From: Methanobacterium_B sp963825335
Lineage (GTDB): Archaea; Methanobacteriota; Methanobacteria; Methanobacteriales; Methanobacteriaceae
NCBI GenBank assembly: GCA_963825335.1
Contig: CAWGSP010000001.1
Location: 1,612,001 to 1,676,000 of the forward strand
Length of the DNA: 64,000 nt
Direction of reading: 5' to 3'
Part shown: positions 1 to 8,376 of the stretch, piece after piece
Layout of the letters: every line of letters begins with the position of its first letter
Numbering within the stretch: position 1 is the stretch's first letter
The notes under the pieces: generated by a model
The model's input: only the letters and a program-made list of their open reading frames with translations
Told to the model about the DNA's origin: nothing
Databases searched by the model: none
Program-made: the position numbers and the translations under genes

Positions 1-494
1 TTAGTGTACTGTGATGTTGTGTTCCATGTGAGTGATTCTGCAAGTAAAGCAACAGATGTTGTGATGGGTGGTGTGTTAATCTTCAAGGATTGTGTGGCCA
101 AATTATTTTCAAAAGTGGCTATGGCAATTTGTCTAGTTCCAAAGCTCACATAATTTGGTAATCTACCGTGTGAGTTGTAAAAACTTTGAGCCCTTGAAAG
201 ACCATTTTCCAATTGTGCAAGTGTTAAACCATTAACAAGCACAGTGCTAGATGTTGTAGTTGTAACTGTAGAAGCTACTATTTTGGCAGCTGTTGTGTTG
301 TTGACTGTTGAACTTACTGTGTTTGCGGTCGTTGTTTTGTTGGTTGCAACGGTACCCGCACCAGTATTTCCAGTGGAGTTAGAAGTGATATTAGTATTAT
401 TAGTATTCACTGTAGCAGCACTGCCTAGGCCCGCATTAAAAGCAATTGCTAGTCCAAATAATAGAAAGATAGAAAATAATATTTTTCGCTGAAT
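1..494 (-). CDS. secreted pseudomurein-binding repeat protein, ATT start, C-terminus beyond left edge
   Basis: The frame is open from 494 to the window edge (164 complete codons). It encodes a basic n-region (QRK), a hydrophobic signal peptide ending near GLGSAA, a Thr/Asn-rich linker and one pseudomurein-binding repeat at about residues 95-145 (NGLTLAQLENGLSRAQ, GRLPNYVSFG, IATFENNLA). No ATG, GTG or TTG occurs before the end of the signal peptide. A GGAGG site at 502-506 lies 7 nt upstream of ATT (494-492), giving (M)QRKILFSIFLLFG. The paralogue at 920-2080 has the same SD, the same spacing and the same ATT. The repeat family (PF09373) binds pseudomurein, so a wall-bound exported protein is inferred. 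The product beyond residue 164 is not visible. Confidence 0.82.
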   Translation of the reverse strand, partial: MQRKILFSIFLLFGLAIAFNAGLGSAATVNTNNTNITSNSTGNTGAGTVATNKTTTANTVSSTVNNTTAAKIVASTVTTTTSSTVLVNGLTLAQLENGLSRAQSFYNSHGRLPNYVSFGTRQIAIATFENNLATQSLKINTPPITTSVALLAESLTWNTTSQYT

Positions 495-509
495 TTTATC
501 GCCTCCCTA

Positions 510-540
510 CCTAAAATAATCCCATATGATTATTTTTAGG
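510..540 (-). promoter_or_regulatory. stem-loop directly upstream of the Shine-Dalgarno site
   Basis: Arms CCTAAAATAATC (510-521) and GATTATTTTTAGG (528-540) pair almost perfectly (one bulged T) around a 6-nt loop. On the minus-strand transcript the hairpin ends 3 nt before the GGAGG of the ATT-initiated gene at 494. It could shield or present the ribosome site. The position is seen; the function is inference. Confidence 0.45.
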
Positions 541-919
541 GTAAAACTGAATTTATAATAATTGACATATAAACATTGCGATATGAATCTCCAAAAACCC
601 TTTCCATACGTCTAATTTTTCGTTTAACGCCGTTTTCTATGGTATTAAATGTCCGAAAATTTGATGGTGATATTTATGATGATTTTTTCAGCTTGCCATG
701 TTATGAATTTAAACCATGACCAAAAAAAATATACCTAAAACTTTTCAAAAAATACGCGGATTCTTTGAATTAAATTTAAAAAAAGAACATGAACTTTTTA
801 TCAAAATAATTTATGAGATTCTTGAATGGAATTAAAAAGAGCTAAACATTTATCAAAATAATACGAGATTATACAATTTTATTCAAAAAAAATAATAAAG
901 AGGGATTAGTCTCTAAATT
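541..919. other. intergenic, 379 bp
   Basis: No gene is supported. A TATA-like element (GTTTATATG, minus strand, 566-574) lies about 75 nt upstream of the start at 494 and is a possible promoter. The rest is A/T-rich and shows no repeat. Confidence 0.4.
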
Positions 920-2080
920 TTAAGTATCCATCTTAAATATGCTATTAATGATGGTTGCTATACTTCCAGAGTACAAGTACTGATATCCATTTTTCAAAAG
1001 GAATTCAGCTGGATCTGCTATCCCTGTAAAACTTGCAGGGTCATAGTTATCATCATGTGCTCTTGGTAACCAAGCTAATCCTGTTATATCTTCAGATGTT
1101 GGCCAATATATACTGTATACTGTTCTTGCTGCTTTTATTGATTTATACCAACTTGATGCCATTTCATTTATGACTCCGGCATCTGCTCCTCCGTATATGT
1201 CTACAATAAGAGCATTTTTTGGTATTGAAGTATTTTCAAGAACTAGGTCATGTGTATTTGGACCTAAACCAAAGTTAACCGCATACAATCCCAATGCCTC
1301 CAATCCTTTAACGATTGCATCAACACGAGCTGTGTCTGTTGCTACGTTATTTATGTTGTCACTGGTTATGTAAACAGGTCTTAAGGACGTGTTTATTTTC
1401 ATTCCATCCGTTGCTAGATCATTTTCAAATGTGGCTATAGGAATTTTTGTGGTTCCATAACTCACATAGCTAGGTAATCTACCATTTTGCTCATAAAAAA
1501 CCTGAGCTCTGCAAAGTCCATCTTGCAGTTCAGCACTTGTCAGACCATTTACTGTGGCTGTTGACGTTACTTTAACTGCTGCTGTTGTTGTAGCAGTGGA
1601 TTTTGTTGTAATTTTAAGTCCCGCTGTAGCTACATTCTTTTCAAATGTTGCTATAGGGATATCTCTGGTACCGTAACTGACATAGGTTGGTAACCTGTGA
1701 TTTTTAAGGTAGAAAGCCTCGACTCTTGAAATACCATTATTCAACTGAGCCACCGTTAAACCATTAACTATTGCTGGTGTAACAGCCTTAACAGTTGTAG
1801 TACTTGAAACCACTTTAGCTGCTGTTGTTGCTGTTGTTGCTGCTGCTTTAACAGTTGCATTTGTAGCTGCTGTTGTTGCTGCTGCTTTAACAGTTGCATT
1901 TGTAGCTGATGTAGTAGCCGCTGCAGTATTAACTGTAGCATTCAAATCGGATGTACTAATATTTCCACCAGTAGCTGTAACATTTGTCTGATTTACAGTT
2001 GTTGCACTACTAGAATTTACATTTACAATCAGTGCCATACTAAATAGTAGTAGGACTGATAAAAACAATTTTCGCTTAAT
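920..2080 (-). CDS. secreted protein with two pseudomurein-binding repeats and a conserved C-terminal domain
   Basis: About 386 residues: signal peptide (KRKLFLSVLLLFSMALIV), a Thr/Ala linker with short internal repeats (NATVKAAATTA), two pseudomurein-binding repeats (about 108-155 and 172-225, each with a GRLP/HRLP-YVSYGT core and IATFE), and a C-terminal domain of about 150 residues starting RPVYITSDNINN with an IVDIYGGADAG motif. That domain recurs in Methanobacteriales wall proteins; its activity is not known to me. The first conventional codon is TTG at 2068, but it is 19 nt from the GGGGAGG and would remove the basic n-region. ATT at 2080-2078 is 7 nt after the SD, exactly as in the gene at 494. 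The start is therefore set at 2080. Confidence 0.85.
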   Translation of the reverse strand: MKRKLFLSVLLLFSMALIVNVNSSSATTVNQTNVTATGGNISTSDLNATVNTAAATTSATNATVKAAATTAATNATVKAAATTATTAAKVVSSTTTVKAVTPAIVNGLTVAQLNNGISRVEAFYLKNHRLPTYVSYGTRDIPIATFEKNVATAGLKITTKSTATTTAAVKVTSTATVNGLTSAELQDGLCRAQVFYEQNGRLPSYVSYGTTKIPIATFENDLATDGMKINTSLRPVYITSDNINNVATDTARVDAIVKGLEALGLYAVNFGLGPNTHDLVLENTSIPKNALIVDIYGGADAGVINEMASSWYKSIKAARTVYSIYWPTSEDITGLAWLPRAHDDNYDPASFTGIADPAEFLLKNGYQYLYSGSIATIINSIFKMDT

Positions 2081-2163
2081 TTTACCGCCTCCCCGGTCCT
2101 AAATTTCCAAACATTTTATATTCGGATCTTTGGGACTCCAGTTCACTAGTCACTTCGAGATCA

Positions 2164-2173
2164 CTTATAAAGG
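2164..2173 (-). promoter_or_regulatory. putative TATA box for the PMBR gene
   Basis: CCTTTATAAG on the minus strand, about 85 nt upstream of the start at 2080, with an A-rich BRE-like stretch just before it. Sequence resemblance only. Confidence 0.35.
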
Positions 2174-3016
2174 TTTTGGTTTAAAATCAAAAAAAACACC
2201 CGCTATAATCCCTAATTAAGATATAACTCTCTATTAAACAGTATTATATTGACTCACTCTTGAGGTCTGATAACCGTTGCTATCATGACCAAATCTAACC
2301 AATTTATACTCTAATCCGTAAAAAGCACATCCATCAATCTTATCATCACTAAGGGTCTCACAACGAATTTTGAAAAAAACAATATTAAAGCTTTAAAAAT
2401 GATTAAACGCCCATTTAATCACTAATTAAAAAAAATAAAACTAAACATCCAAATATTTTCTTAAATCACTAGTGAATTCCTATTCACTCTGCATTCAATT
2501 AGTAAATCCTCATAAACAATATCAGTATAAATTCTGTAATTTGGTATACTACATCTCAAGTTAGACATCACCATTTCCAATAAATTATTTTTTCTAGGCA
2601 CACCCAATATTCCAACCAAAAAAAGACGTGATTAACCCTATAAATAATTTTGTGCAATTTTATTTGAGTCATATTTGAACTGTTCAAAATTTGTTTGTAG
2701 AATAAAATTATTCTAGATCGACAGTCACAAGATAGTTGTATAATAAATACGTTCAAAAAATTTTATAAATATAATATTTGAGGTACTGGCACTATTTTGA
2801 TATTATTGGTTTTAAATCTGGACTAATGAGTCACTGTGACATTTGATAAAAATGATCAAATTTTACTATTATCGGGACTGTTGTTTTGAAGAATCCCATC
2901 CATCTATTCGTTATAAATCTGTTGAAAAGGGGTGAGATTAGGGTGTAATTTTGGAATAACTCTTTAAGTATACCAGTAAATAATATTGTCGTTAAGTTTA
3001 TTCGGAGTTAAAAATT
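2174..3016. other. intergenic, about 840 bp
   Basis: No convincing coding sequence. A short minus-strand open frame at 2568-2756 has no ribosome site and no recognisable motif. CGGAG just before the ATG at 3017 is the ribosome site of the next gene. Confidence 0.4.
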
Positions 3017-3790
3017 ATGAAATGGGCATTAATAGCATTAGGTATTATAATAGTTATAGTAGGTTATTCTTACGTCACAGTATCAAATGGCCCAATAGAA
3101 CCTTTGGGAAGGTTGGCTTTTGTTAAGTTAACCAACCCTGACATGTATCCGGGCCATCCCCACTCTATCCTGCTTGCAAATGAAGCGCAGGCTAAAGGGT
3201 CTAAAGTTGCACTCGTATTGCAGTTGTACGGCGGCTCTAACTACAGGAGTTATGAGGAATCGAACGGTGTATATATCATTGAAGTGGCATTCATAGACAC
3301 CCAGGGTGCGGGTTCAATTAATATGGGGCAAATAAACTTTTTGGACTCATTAAAGGTTGGATTATTCGGTGTTCCAGACAATAGATATAAGTACATGTCT
3401 GATGGGGTTGTTTACGATAATTATACCTCGATGATGCAACACGTTGACACTTTAGCTGCAGAACATGGTCAGGTAGGACCTATTCCAATGGTTTTCAAGG
3501 GAACTGTGAGGCAAGGAAGTCCACTAATAACACCTGGTGAAGGATTCCCACTATACTTCCAAATACTGACCAAAACCTATGGAATAATTCCAGCATGGGT
3601 ATATACATTCTATGGATTGTTAACCCCGTACTTCACGGATCCATTTGCACTCTACGAGCTAACCAATTCGGGACAGTTGCAATATGAGTACAATAATGGA
3701 ATGTTAGATGAAAATTATGTGTATGTAAACAACAGCGTCAGTAATTATTACAGACAACTCTACATCAACAACACCAAATCCTATGGTTAA
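3017..3790 (+). CDS. membrane-anchored extracellular protein of unknown function
   Basis: 257 residues. One N-terminal hydrophobic segment (residues 3-22, ALIALGIIIVIVGYSYVTV) is an uncleaved anchor or signal, followed by a soluble domain rich in Tyr, Asn and Gly. No motif was recognised. The C-terminal third has many N-x-S/T sites, as expected for an exported archaeal protein. CGGAG lies 9 nt before the ATG. It is the only plus-strand gene in the first 10 kb, so it is monocistronic, and a T-rich stop follows it. Confidence 0.75.
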   Translation: MKWALIALGIIIVIVGYSYVTVSNGPIEPLGRLAFVKLTNPDMYPGHPHSILLANEAQAKGSKVALVLQLYGGSNYRSYEESNGVYIIEVAFIDTQGAGSINMGQINFLDSLKVGLFGVPDNRYKYMSDGVVYDNYTSMMQHVDTLAAEHGQVGPIPMVFKGTVRQGSPLITPGEGFPLYFQILTKTYGIIPAWVYTFYGLLTPYFTDPFALYELTNSGQLQYEYNNGMLDENYVYVNNSVSNYYRQLYINNTKSYG

Positions 3791-3818
3791 AAATATAAAA
3801 AAATTATAAATAATTCCA

Positions 3819-3841
3819 TTTTTTTTATTTTATTCTTTTTT
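3819..3841 (+). terminator. poly-T transcription stop
   Basis: Runs of T (ten, then three to six) begin about 30 nt after the stop codon at 3790, typical of archaeal intrinsic termination. No hairpin is needed or seen. Confidence 0.5.
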
Positions 3842-4266
3842 ATTAAAGTTACAATGTTTGGTCTTATCAACCGATCTTATGTATATTGGATTTACTACTC
3901 GAATATTTAATAGAAGTGTTTAAGTAATGTTCTAGAATTTTGCTTGAAAAAAATTTAATTTTTATCTGGTTTAAATGTGGTGAATTTGGGTGATCTTGAA
4001 CATAAATAACAATCCATGTAGCTCATAATGGTACGGATGATATGAAAAGCATTCGAGTGACTTTATGTTGATGTATAGATCAATAATCTACGACTAAATT
4101 GTTTAGGGTTAAGAATTACTATCCATTCAACCAATATAATTGGTGCTGAATAGGGAGTACAATAATATTTAAATAAATTTCAAGTCGACTATTCAATTCC
4201 AAAAAAAAATTAACTAGACAAAATTAAAAATCTTGTTAGAATTTACTTGTTCAATAGAATACCTAT
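3842..4266. other. intergenic, 425 bp
   Basis: No open frame or RNA gene was recognised. A-rich runs near 4201 may serve as the T-rich stop of the minus-strand gene ending at 4267. Confidence 0.35.
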
Positions 4267-5487
4267 TCAAGTCGAATTAAATGCACTATTTACTGCTTTT
4301 ACAAATTTTTCTGCATGAATATATAACACTTTAGCATAATTAGCTTGATTCAAGTACTGTTCATAAACTAGTACTGGTACACCTTTAGCTGCTATGGGTA
4401 ATGTTACATAGAGGGGACTAGTTCCTCCTACAATTACATAATGTTCAAGTGCACCATCGCAGCCTAATATTTTATTGTTGTATTCTATGGATTTGGATTG
4501 TTCATATATCGGTGAATTAGGATCACCCACACTAGGTGCATATATAGAATTCGTAATTCTCGTACCATTGACGTAGTAGTTACCAACGTTTCCATGACAA
4601 TCTATAACCAATTTGTAGGAAGAGTTTATGTCTGGCACAACAAAAGCCTTCGCAAGATCTTGACCGTTGGTCCTGCCAACATTCCTGTTACTTCCGTTAT
4701 AAACTATAACATCATACACAGTTATCTTTATGTTGTTCAAGTCCTTTGATAAAGCTTCAATAGCATTTAGCATGGCTACATGGGCTTGTTGTTCTTGTGG
4801 ATGAACACCAATGATAAATGCAACATCATTCGTACCAGTACCGAATGAAGTTAATTTTAAAACTTTGCCGTACGAATTATTGCCCAGTAATTTGATATTA
4901 AAATGTTCTGTACCGTTTAACACAGCAGGCGGACCGTACTTACCATTGGTATAGTTGCTCCAGGATTCAACAGACACTGTATTCGGTAGTACTTTATTTA
5001 TCTGATAGTAATTCATTATTTTGGTGTAGATATAAATTGCTGTCTTGCAATCCATAGTTCCCATAGATGTGGTGATATAATTCGGTAATTTACCATTAGC
5101 ATTTATATACGCGTTTATATTGTTTGCATATGACAGATATTCTGCCTTTGTGAATTTTCCGCTTTTAAGTTTCTCACTGGGAGATGTAGGATTAGAAACA
5201 TTTTTAACCGTTATAGAACTGTTTTTACTGCGATTGATATTGGTAGTTGCGGCGGTTAGTAGATACAAATATTGTGAAGCGCTCACTGTTTTATTACCTA
5301 CATTTACATTGTTTGGTATGGCATAATTAGCTTCTAAATAATGTTTAAAATTAACAGCTGATTTGCCAATCTGATTAATATCTATGTTATTAACATCAGA
5401 ACTAGTTGAATTCGCTGCAGCTGATGAACCTATGTTTATAATCATGAGTATTCCTATCAACACTGATACTAATTTTTTAGTGATCAT
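4267..5487 (-). CDS. pseudomurein-binding repeat protein with M14-like zinc hydrolase domain
   Basis: 406 residues. Signal peptide (1-25), pseudomurein-binding repeats at about 45-85, 110-145 and 150-175 (GKLPNYITTS, KVLPNTVSV), then a domain of about 210 residues. That domain carries HPQE (GVHPQEQQAH), DCHGN and a late LVYEQY glutamate. The HxxE...H...E order resembles the zinc ligands and catalytic Glu of M14 carboxypeptidases and aspartoacylase-like enzymes. I infer a wall-bound peptidase or amidase acting on pseudomurein peptide; this is not the C71 family of PeiW/PeiP. It lies 42 nt downstream of the small secreted gene at 5530-5874, with which it probably forms an operon. That pair is a paralogue of the pair at 6287-7912. 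Confidence 0.82.
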   Translation of the reverse strand: MITKKLVSVLIGILMIINIGSSAAANSTSSDVNNIDINQIGKSAVNFKHYLEANYAIPNNVNVGNKTVSASQYLYLLTAATTNINRSKNSSITVKNVSNPTSPSEKLKSGKFTKAEYLSYANNINAYINANGKLPNYITTSMGTMDCKTAIYIYTKIMNYYQINKVLPNTVSVESWSNYTNGKYGPPAVLNGTEHFNIKLLGNNSYGKVLKLTSFGTGTNDVAFIIGVHPQEQQAHVAMLNAIEALSKDLNNIKITVYDVIVYNGSNRNVGRTNGQDLAKAFVVPDINSSYKLVIDCHGNVGNYYVNGTRITNSIYAPSVGDPNSPIYEQSKSIEYNNKILGCDGALEHYVIVGGTSPLYVTLPIAAKGVPVLVYEQYLNQANYAKVLYIHAEKFVKAVNSAFNST

Positions 5488-5529
5488 TTTATTTTCACTC
5501 CAAAAAGATTTATTTATATGGATAGATTT

Positions 5530-5874
5530 TTAATTTTGAGTCATCGTGTGTGTACCGTTGGGAACATAAGCTGTACCGGTTAAGTCATCATTATTCCCAT
5601 CAATTTTTCCACTAGAGGGATTAGGTTTTGTTTTACTAGCAGCTGGGGATGTATTCTTACCTGTAGTCACTTGCGTAGTTGATTGTGCAATTTCAGGCGC
5701 GTTCCCATGTGTTATTGTGGGACTACAATTTGAAGTGTTGATTGTGGTTGTATTATTGTTTGCATCTTTCAAATTCACAGAATTATCACCAAGCATTGTA
5801 CTCATTGTCCCTATTCCTCCTATTCCAATTGCTAACACAAATATTATCAATAAGACCGATCTTTGTTTCATCAA
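5530..5874 (-). CDS. small secreted Thr/Asn/Ser-rich protein, partner of the PMBR hydrolase
   Basis: 114 residues: an N-terminal hydrophobic segment (SVLLIIFVLAIGIGGIG), a low-complexity Thr/Asn/Ser/Pro-rich middle and a conserved tail (LTGTAYVPNGTH). The gene at 7523-7912 has the same layout and a related tail (LTGSTYVP). The function is unknown; it may be a membrane-tethered, glycosylated stalk. The conserved tail and the fixed position upstream of each PMBR hydrolase suggest a functional pairing. GGTGATT precedes the ATG. Confidence 0.7.
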   Translation of the reverse strand: MMKQRSVLLIIFVLAIGIGGIGTMSTMLGDNSVNLKDANNNTTTINTSNCSPTITHGNAPEIAQSTTQVTTGKNTSPAASKTKPNPSSGKIDGNNDDLTGTAYVPNGTHTMTQN

Positions 5875-6286
5875 ATCACCTAAATTTTAATAGTTTTATT
5901 AAATAGATATAGATATACTTATATATTTAAAACTTTACATTAAAACTTAAAAATTTATCTTAATCCTACTAATTAAATCAAATAGAAAAAAAGTTGGCTA
6001 AATAAATATTTAAAAATTCATCAAAAAAAAATTTATGAGTAAGATCATAAAAGCTCAAACCATATCCCACTGAACAACAAAATAACAGTTTGAGACTGGA
6101 TAAATGATAACTCTAAAATTCAAAAAAAACAGCAAAAAATGGATTGACTGATATCGGGTTTTGTAAGATTTATTTTAGTAAACTTGTAAAATATTCACGA
6201 TAGAAATTTTCATTTAAAAAAAGAAAAAAAATTTATGAGTCCGATTATATTAACCGGCTCGATATTTTATTTATTTTCACATTAAC
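5875..6286. other. intergenic, 412 bp
   Basis: Separates the two duplicated gene pairs. TATA-like A/T stretches near 5910-5930 could serve the pair ending at 4267. No gene seen. Confidence 0.35.
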
Positions 6287-7489
6287 TTACGTTGGAGCAA
6301 ATATAGAGTTTACTGCTTCGATTACTTGAAGAGCATGGCCGTATAACACTTGAGCATAGTTGGCCTGATTCAAATATTGTTCGAAGATCAATGTTGGTAT
6401 GCCCTTTGCTGCTAACGGTAAAGTTACATATGGAGGGCTTGTTGCATCGGTTATGTAATAGTATCCCAATGTTCCTTTAGTATAGCTGGAATTTCTTAAT
6501 AAACTAGCCATTTTAAGAGATGCTGTACCATTACTTGGTGCCATTACAAATTCCTTTTGGATTACATTTCCAACTGTGTAAAATCCACGATTTCCATGGA
6601 CATCAATAACTAATTTGGTAGAAGTGTTTATATTAGGTACGACATATTTAGCTGCCAGATCTTGTCCTTCTGTTCTACCTGTTGTGTAATCTTCTCCATT
6701 ATAAACAATTACATCATAAACAGTTATCTGTACGTTGTTCAAACTCTTTGAAAGAGCTTCTATAGCATTAAGCATTGCTATGTGAGCTTGCACTTCTTGA
6801 GGATCAACACCTATGATAATTGCTACTTTGTTGGTACCGGTACCAAAAGAACTTAATTTAAGAACCTTCCCATATGAAGTACTTCCAAGTAGTGTAGTTG
6901 TGAATTTGGCTGTACCATTTAACACCCCTGATGGTCCCAGTGTCTGTGCGTACCATGACTGTACAGATACAGTGGCAGGTAATTGTTTTTCTACATTGTA
7001 GAAGTTCATGATCTTACTGAACATATAGGTTAAAGACTCATAATTCATGCTACCTATTGGTGATGTCACATAATTAGGCAATCTTCCATTTGTGTTGATA
7101 AATGCATATGTATTTTTGGCAATTAGGAGATACTGTGCCTTCGTGAGTGTTCCGCTCGTTACAGTTTCACTGGGTGTAGGAGGATATGAAACATTTTTAA
7201 GTACAGTAGAACTTTTATTACCGTTGTTAACCTTAGTAGCTGCTGCTGTTAGTAAATATAAGTATTGTGCACTTGTCACAGTCTTATTACCAACCTGCAC
7301 TTCGCTTGGTAAACCATATTTAGTCTCTACATATGTTTTTACTGATGATGCAGATTGATCGATCTGAGTGGTGTTAAAACTCGTAGGTGCAATCGTTGTA
7401 GTATTGTTTGTTGAAGCCGCTGCGGCTGAGCTTACACTTAAAAGCATAAGCATACCTATTAAAACGGGCAATATTTTCTTTATTGTCAT
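6287..7489 (-). CDS. pseudomurein-binding repeat protein with M14-like domain, first ligand His replaced by Asp
   Basis: 400 residues; same layout as the protein at 4267-5487: signal peptide, repeats around 45-85, 110-145 and 150-175 (GRLPNYVTSP, KQLPATVSV), and the C-terminal domain. The two share long conserved blocks (for example AHIAMLNAIEALSKSLNN against AHVAMLNAIEALSKDLNN). The first motif reads GVDPQE instead of GVHPQE, so the expected first zinc-ligand His is Asp; DVHGN and LIFEQY remain. It may be inactive, use a changed metal site, or act only as a binding protein. It lies 33 nt after the small secreted gene at 7523-7912. Confidence 0.82.
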   Translation of the reverse strand: MTIKKILPVLIGMLMLLSVSSAAAASTNNTTTIAPTSFNTTQIDQSASSVKTYVETKYGLPSEVQVGNKTVTSAQYLYLLTAAATKVNNGNKSSTVLKNVSYPPTPSETVTSGTLTKAQYLLIAKNTYAFINTNGRLPNYVTSPIGSMNYESLTYMFSKIMNFYNVEKQLPATVSVQSWYAQTLGPSGVLNGTAKFTTTLLGSTSYGKVLKLSSFGTGTNKVAIIIGVDPQEVQAHIAMLNAIEALSKSLNNVQITVYDVIVYNGEDYTTGRTEGQDLAAKYVVPNINTSTKLVIDVHGNRGFYTVGNVIQKEFVMAPSNGTASLKMASLLRNSSYTKGTLGYYYITDATSPPYVTLPLAAKGIPTLIFEQYLNQANYAQVLYGHALQVIEAVNSIFAPT

Positions 7490-7522
7490 AATATCACCTC
7501 AATGATAATTAATTATTAATAA

Positions 7523-7912
7523 TTAACTAGTAACTGTTGCATGAGGGTTACTACTGCTTGGTACATAAGTTGATCCTGTTAGTCCATTGTTTCCAGAGTC
7601 ACTTCCACTGCTTCCACTACTTCCGCTGCTGCCAGAGTCGCTGCTTCCGCTGCTTTTACTGGTGCTAGAATTAGTTCCACTACTGCTTGCTGTGTTTTGA
7701 GCATTAGATGTGGTACTCGGTGTACTTGATTGTACACTTGAAGAACTGCTAGCTGCCGGACTAGCATTTGCTGAATTAGCAGCTGTTGTATTATTAGTTG
7801 TAGCTGTTAAATTAACAGTTGGGTTGCTGTGCCCGATTGCACTCAATGCCCATACTCCACCAATTCCAATTGCTACGACTACTACTATTAACAAGGCTGC
7901 ATTTTGCCTCAT
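7523..7912 (-). CDS. small secreted Ser/Gly/Thr-rich protein, paralogue of 5530-5874
   Basis: 129 residues: hydrophobic N-terminal segment (AALLIVVVVAIGIGGVWAL), a long Ser/Thr/Asn/Gly tract with GSSGSSGSS repeats, and a conserved tail (LTGSTYVP). The reading frame is kept across the low-complexity tract. It is the first gene of the pair with the PMBR protein at 6287. A spacer- or stalk-like role is possible; no enzymatic motif is present. Confidence 0.7.
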   Translation of the reverse strand: MRQNAALLIVVVVAIGIGGVWALSAIGHSNPTVNLTATTNNTTAANSANASPAASSSSSVQSSTPSTTSNAQNTASSSGTNSSTSKSSGSSDSGSSGSSGSSGSDSGNNGLTGSTYVPSSSNPHATVTS

Positions 7913-8376
7913 TTAATCACCTTCCTTTGATACATTCTTTTTCTCATTCTTTTTTTTACGTTTGTTTACTATTTCTAAGTTTTTCTTCTAATAATTAGCA
8001 CAATCATGATAAAAAGATTGACTAATATTAGTATAAAATGGGTTTATATGCTACCTTATTTAAATATATCGACTCAATAAAGGGCTGGTTATTAAAATTT
8101 TATTCATGTAAATAACCTGATTAAAACCTATCACGAAAACCTTACAATAAAATGAAACAATAAAATAGCACATACCTCAACACTATCCCACGGAGGCATC
8201 TAAATAAATTTCTAAGTTATAATAAAACAGTTTTTTCATATAATATAAGCCTGCAAGACATGATAAAACTACAAAAAAAAGAGATATGGATTCAAATTTT
8301 TGATTTGATAAAAAAAAGAGTTAATTCAAAGTTAATAATTTCATTTTTTCTAAATAAATATTCTTTTTGAATTTTT
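7913..8376. other. intergenic, 464 bp
   Basis: Probably holds the promoter of the 7912-6287 pair (a TATA-like ATTTTATACT on the minus strand near 8033-8042). No gene or repeat seen. Confidence 0.35.

Noticed and set aside
244..492. Plus-strand open frame of 82 codons rich in Val and Leu
   Set aside because: It is the antisense shadow of the PMBR gene at 1-494 (Thr/Asn codons read backwards); no ribosome site.
2568..2756. Minus-strand 62-codon frame
   Set aside because: No ribosome site, odd composition and no motif; treated as chance.
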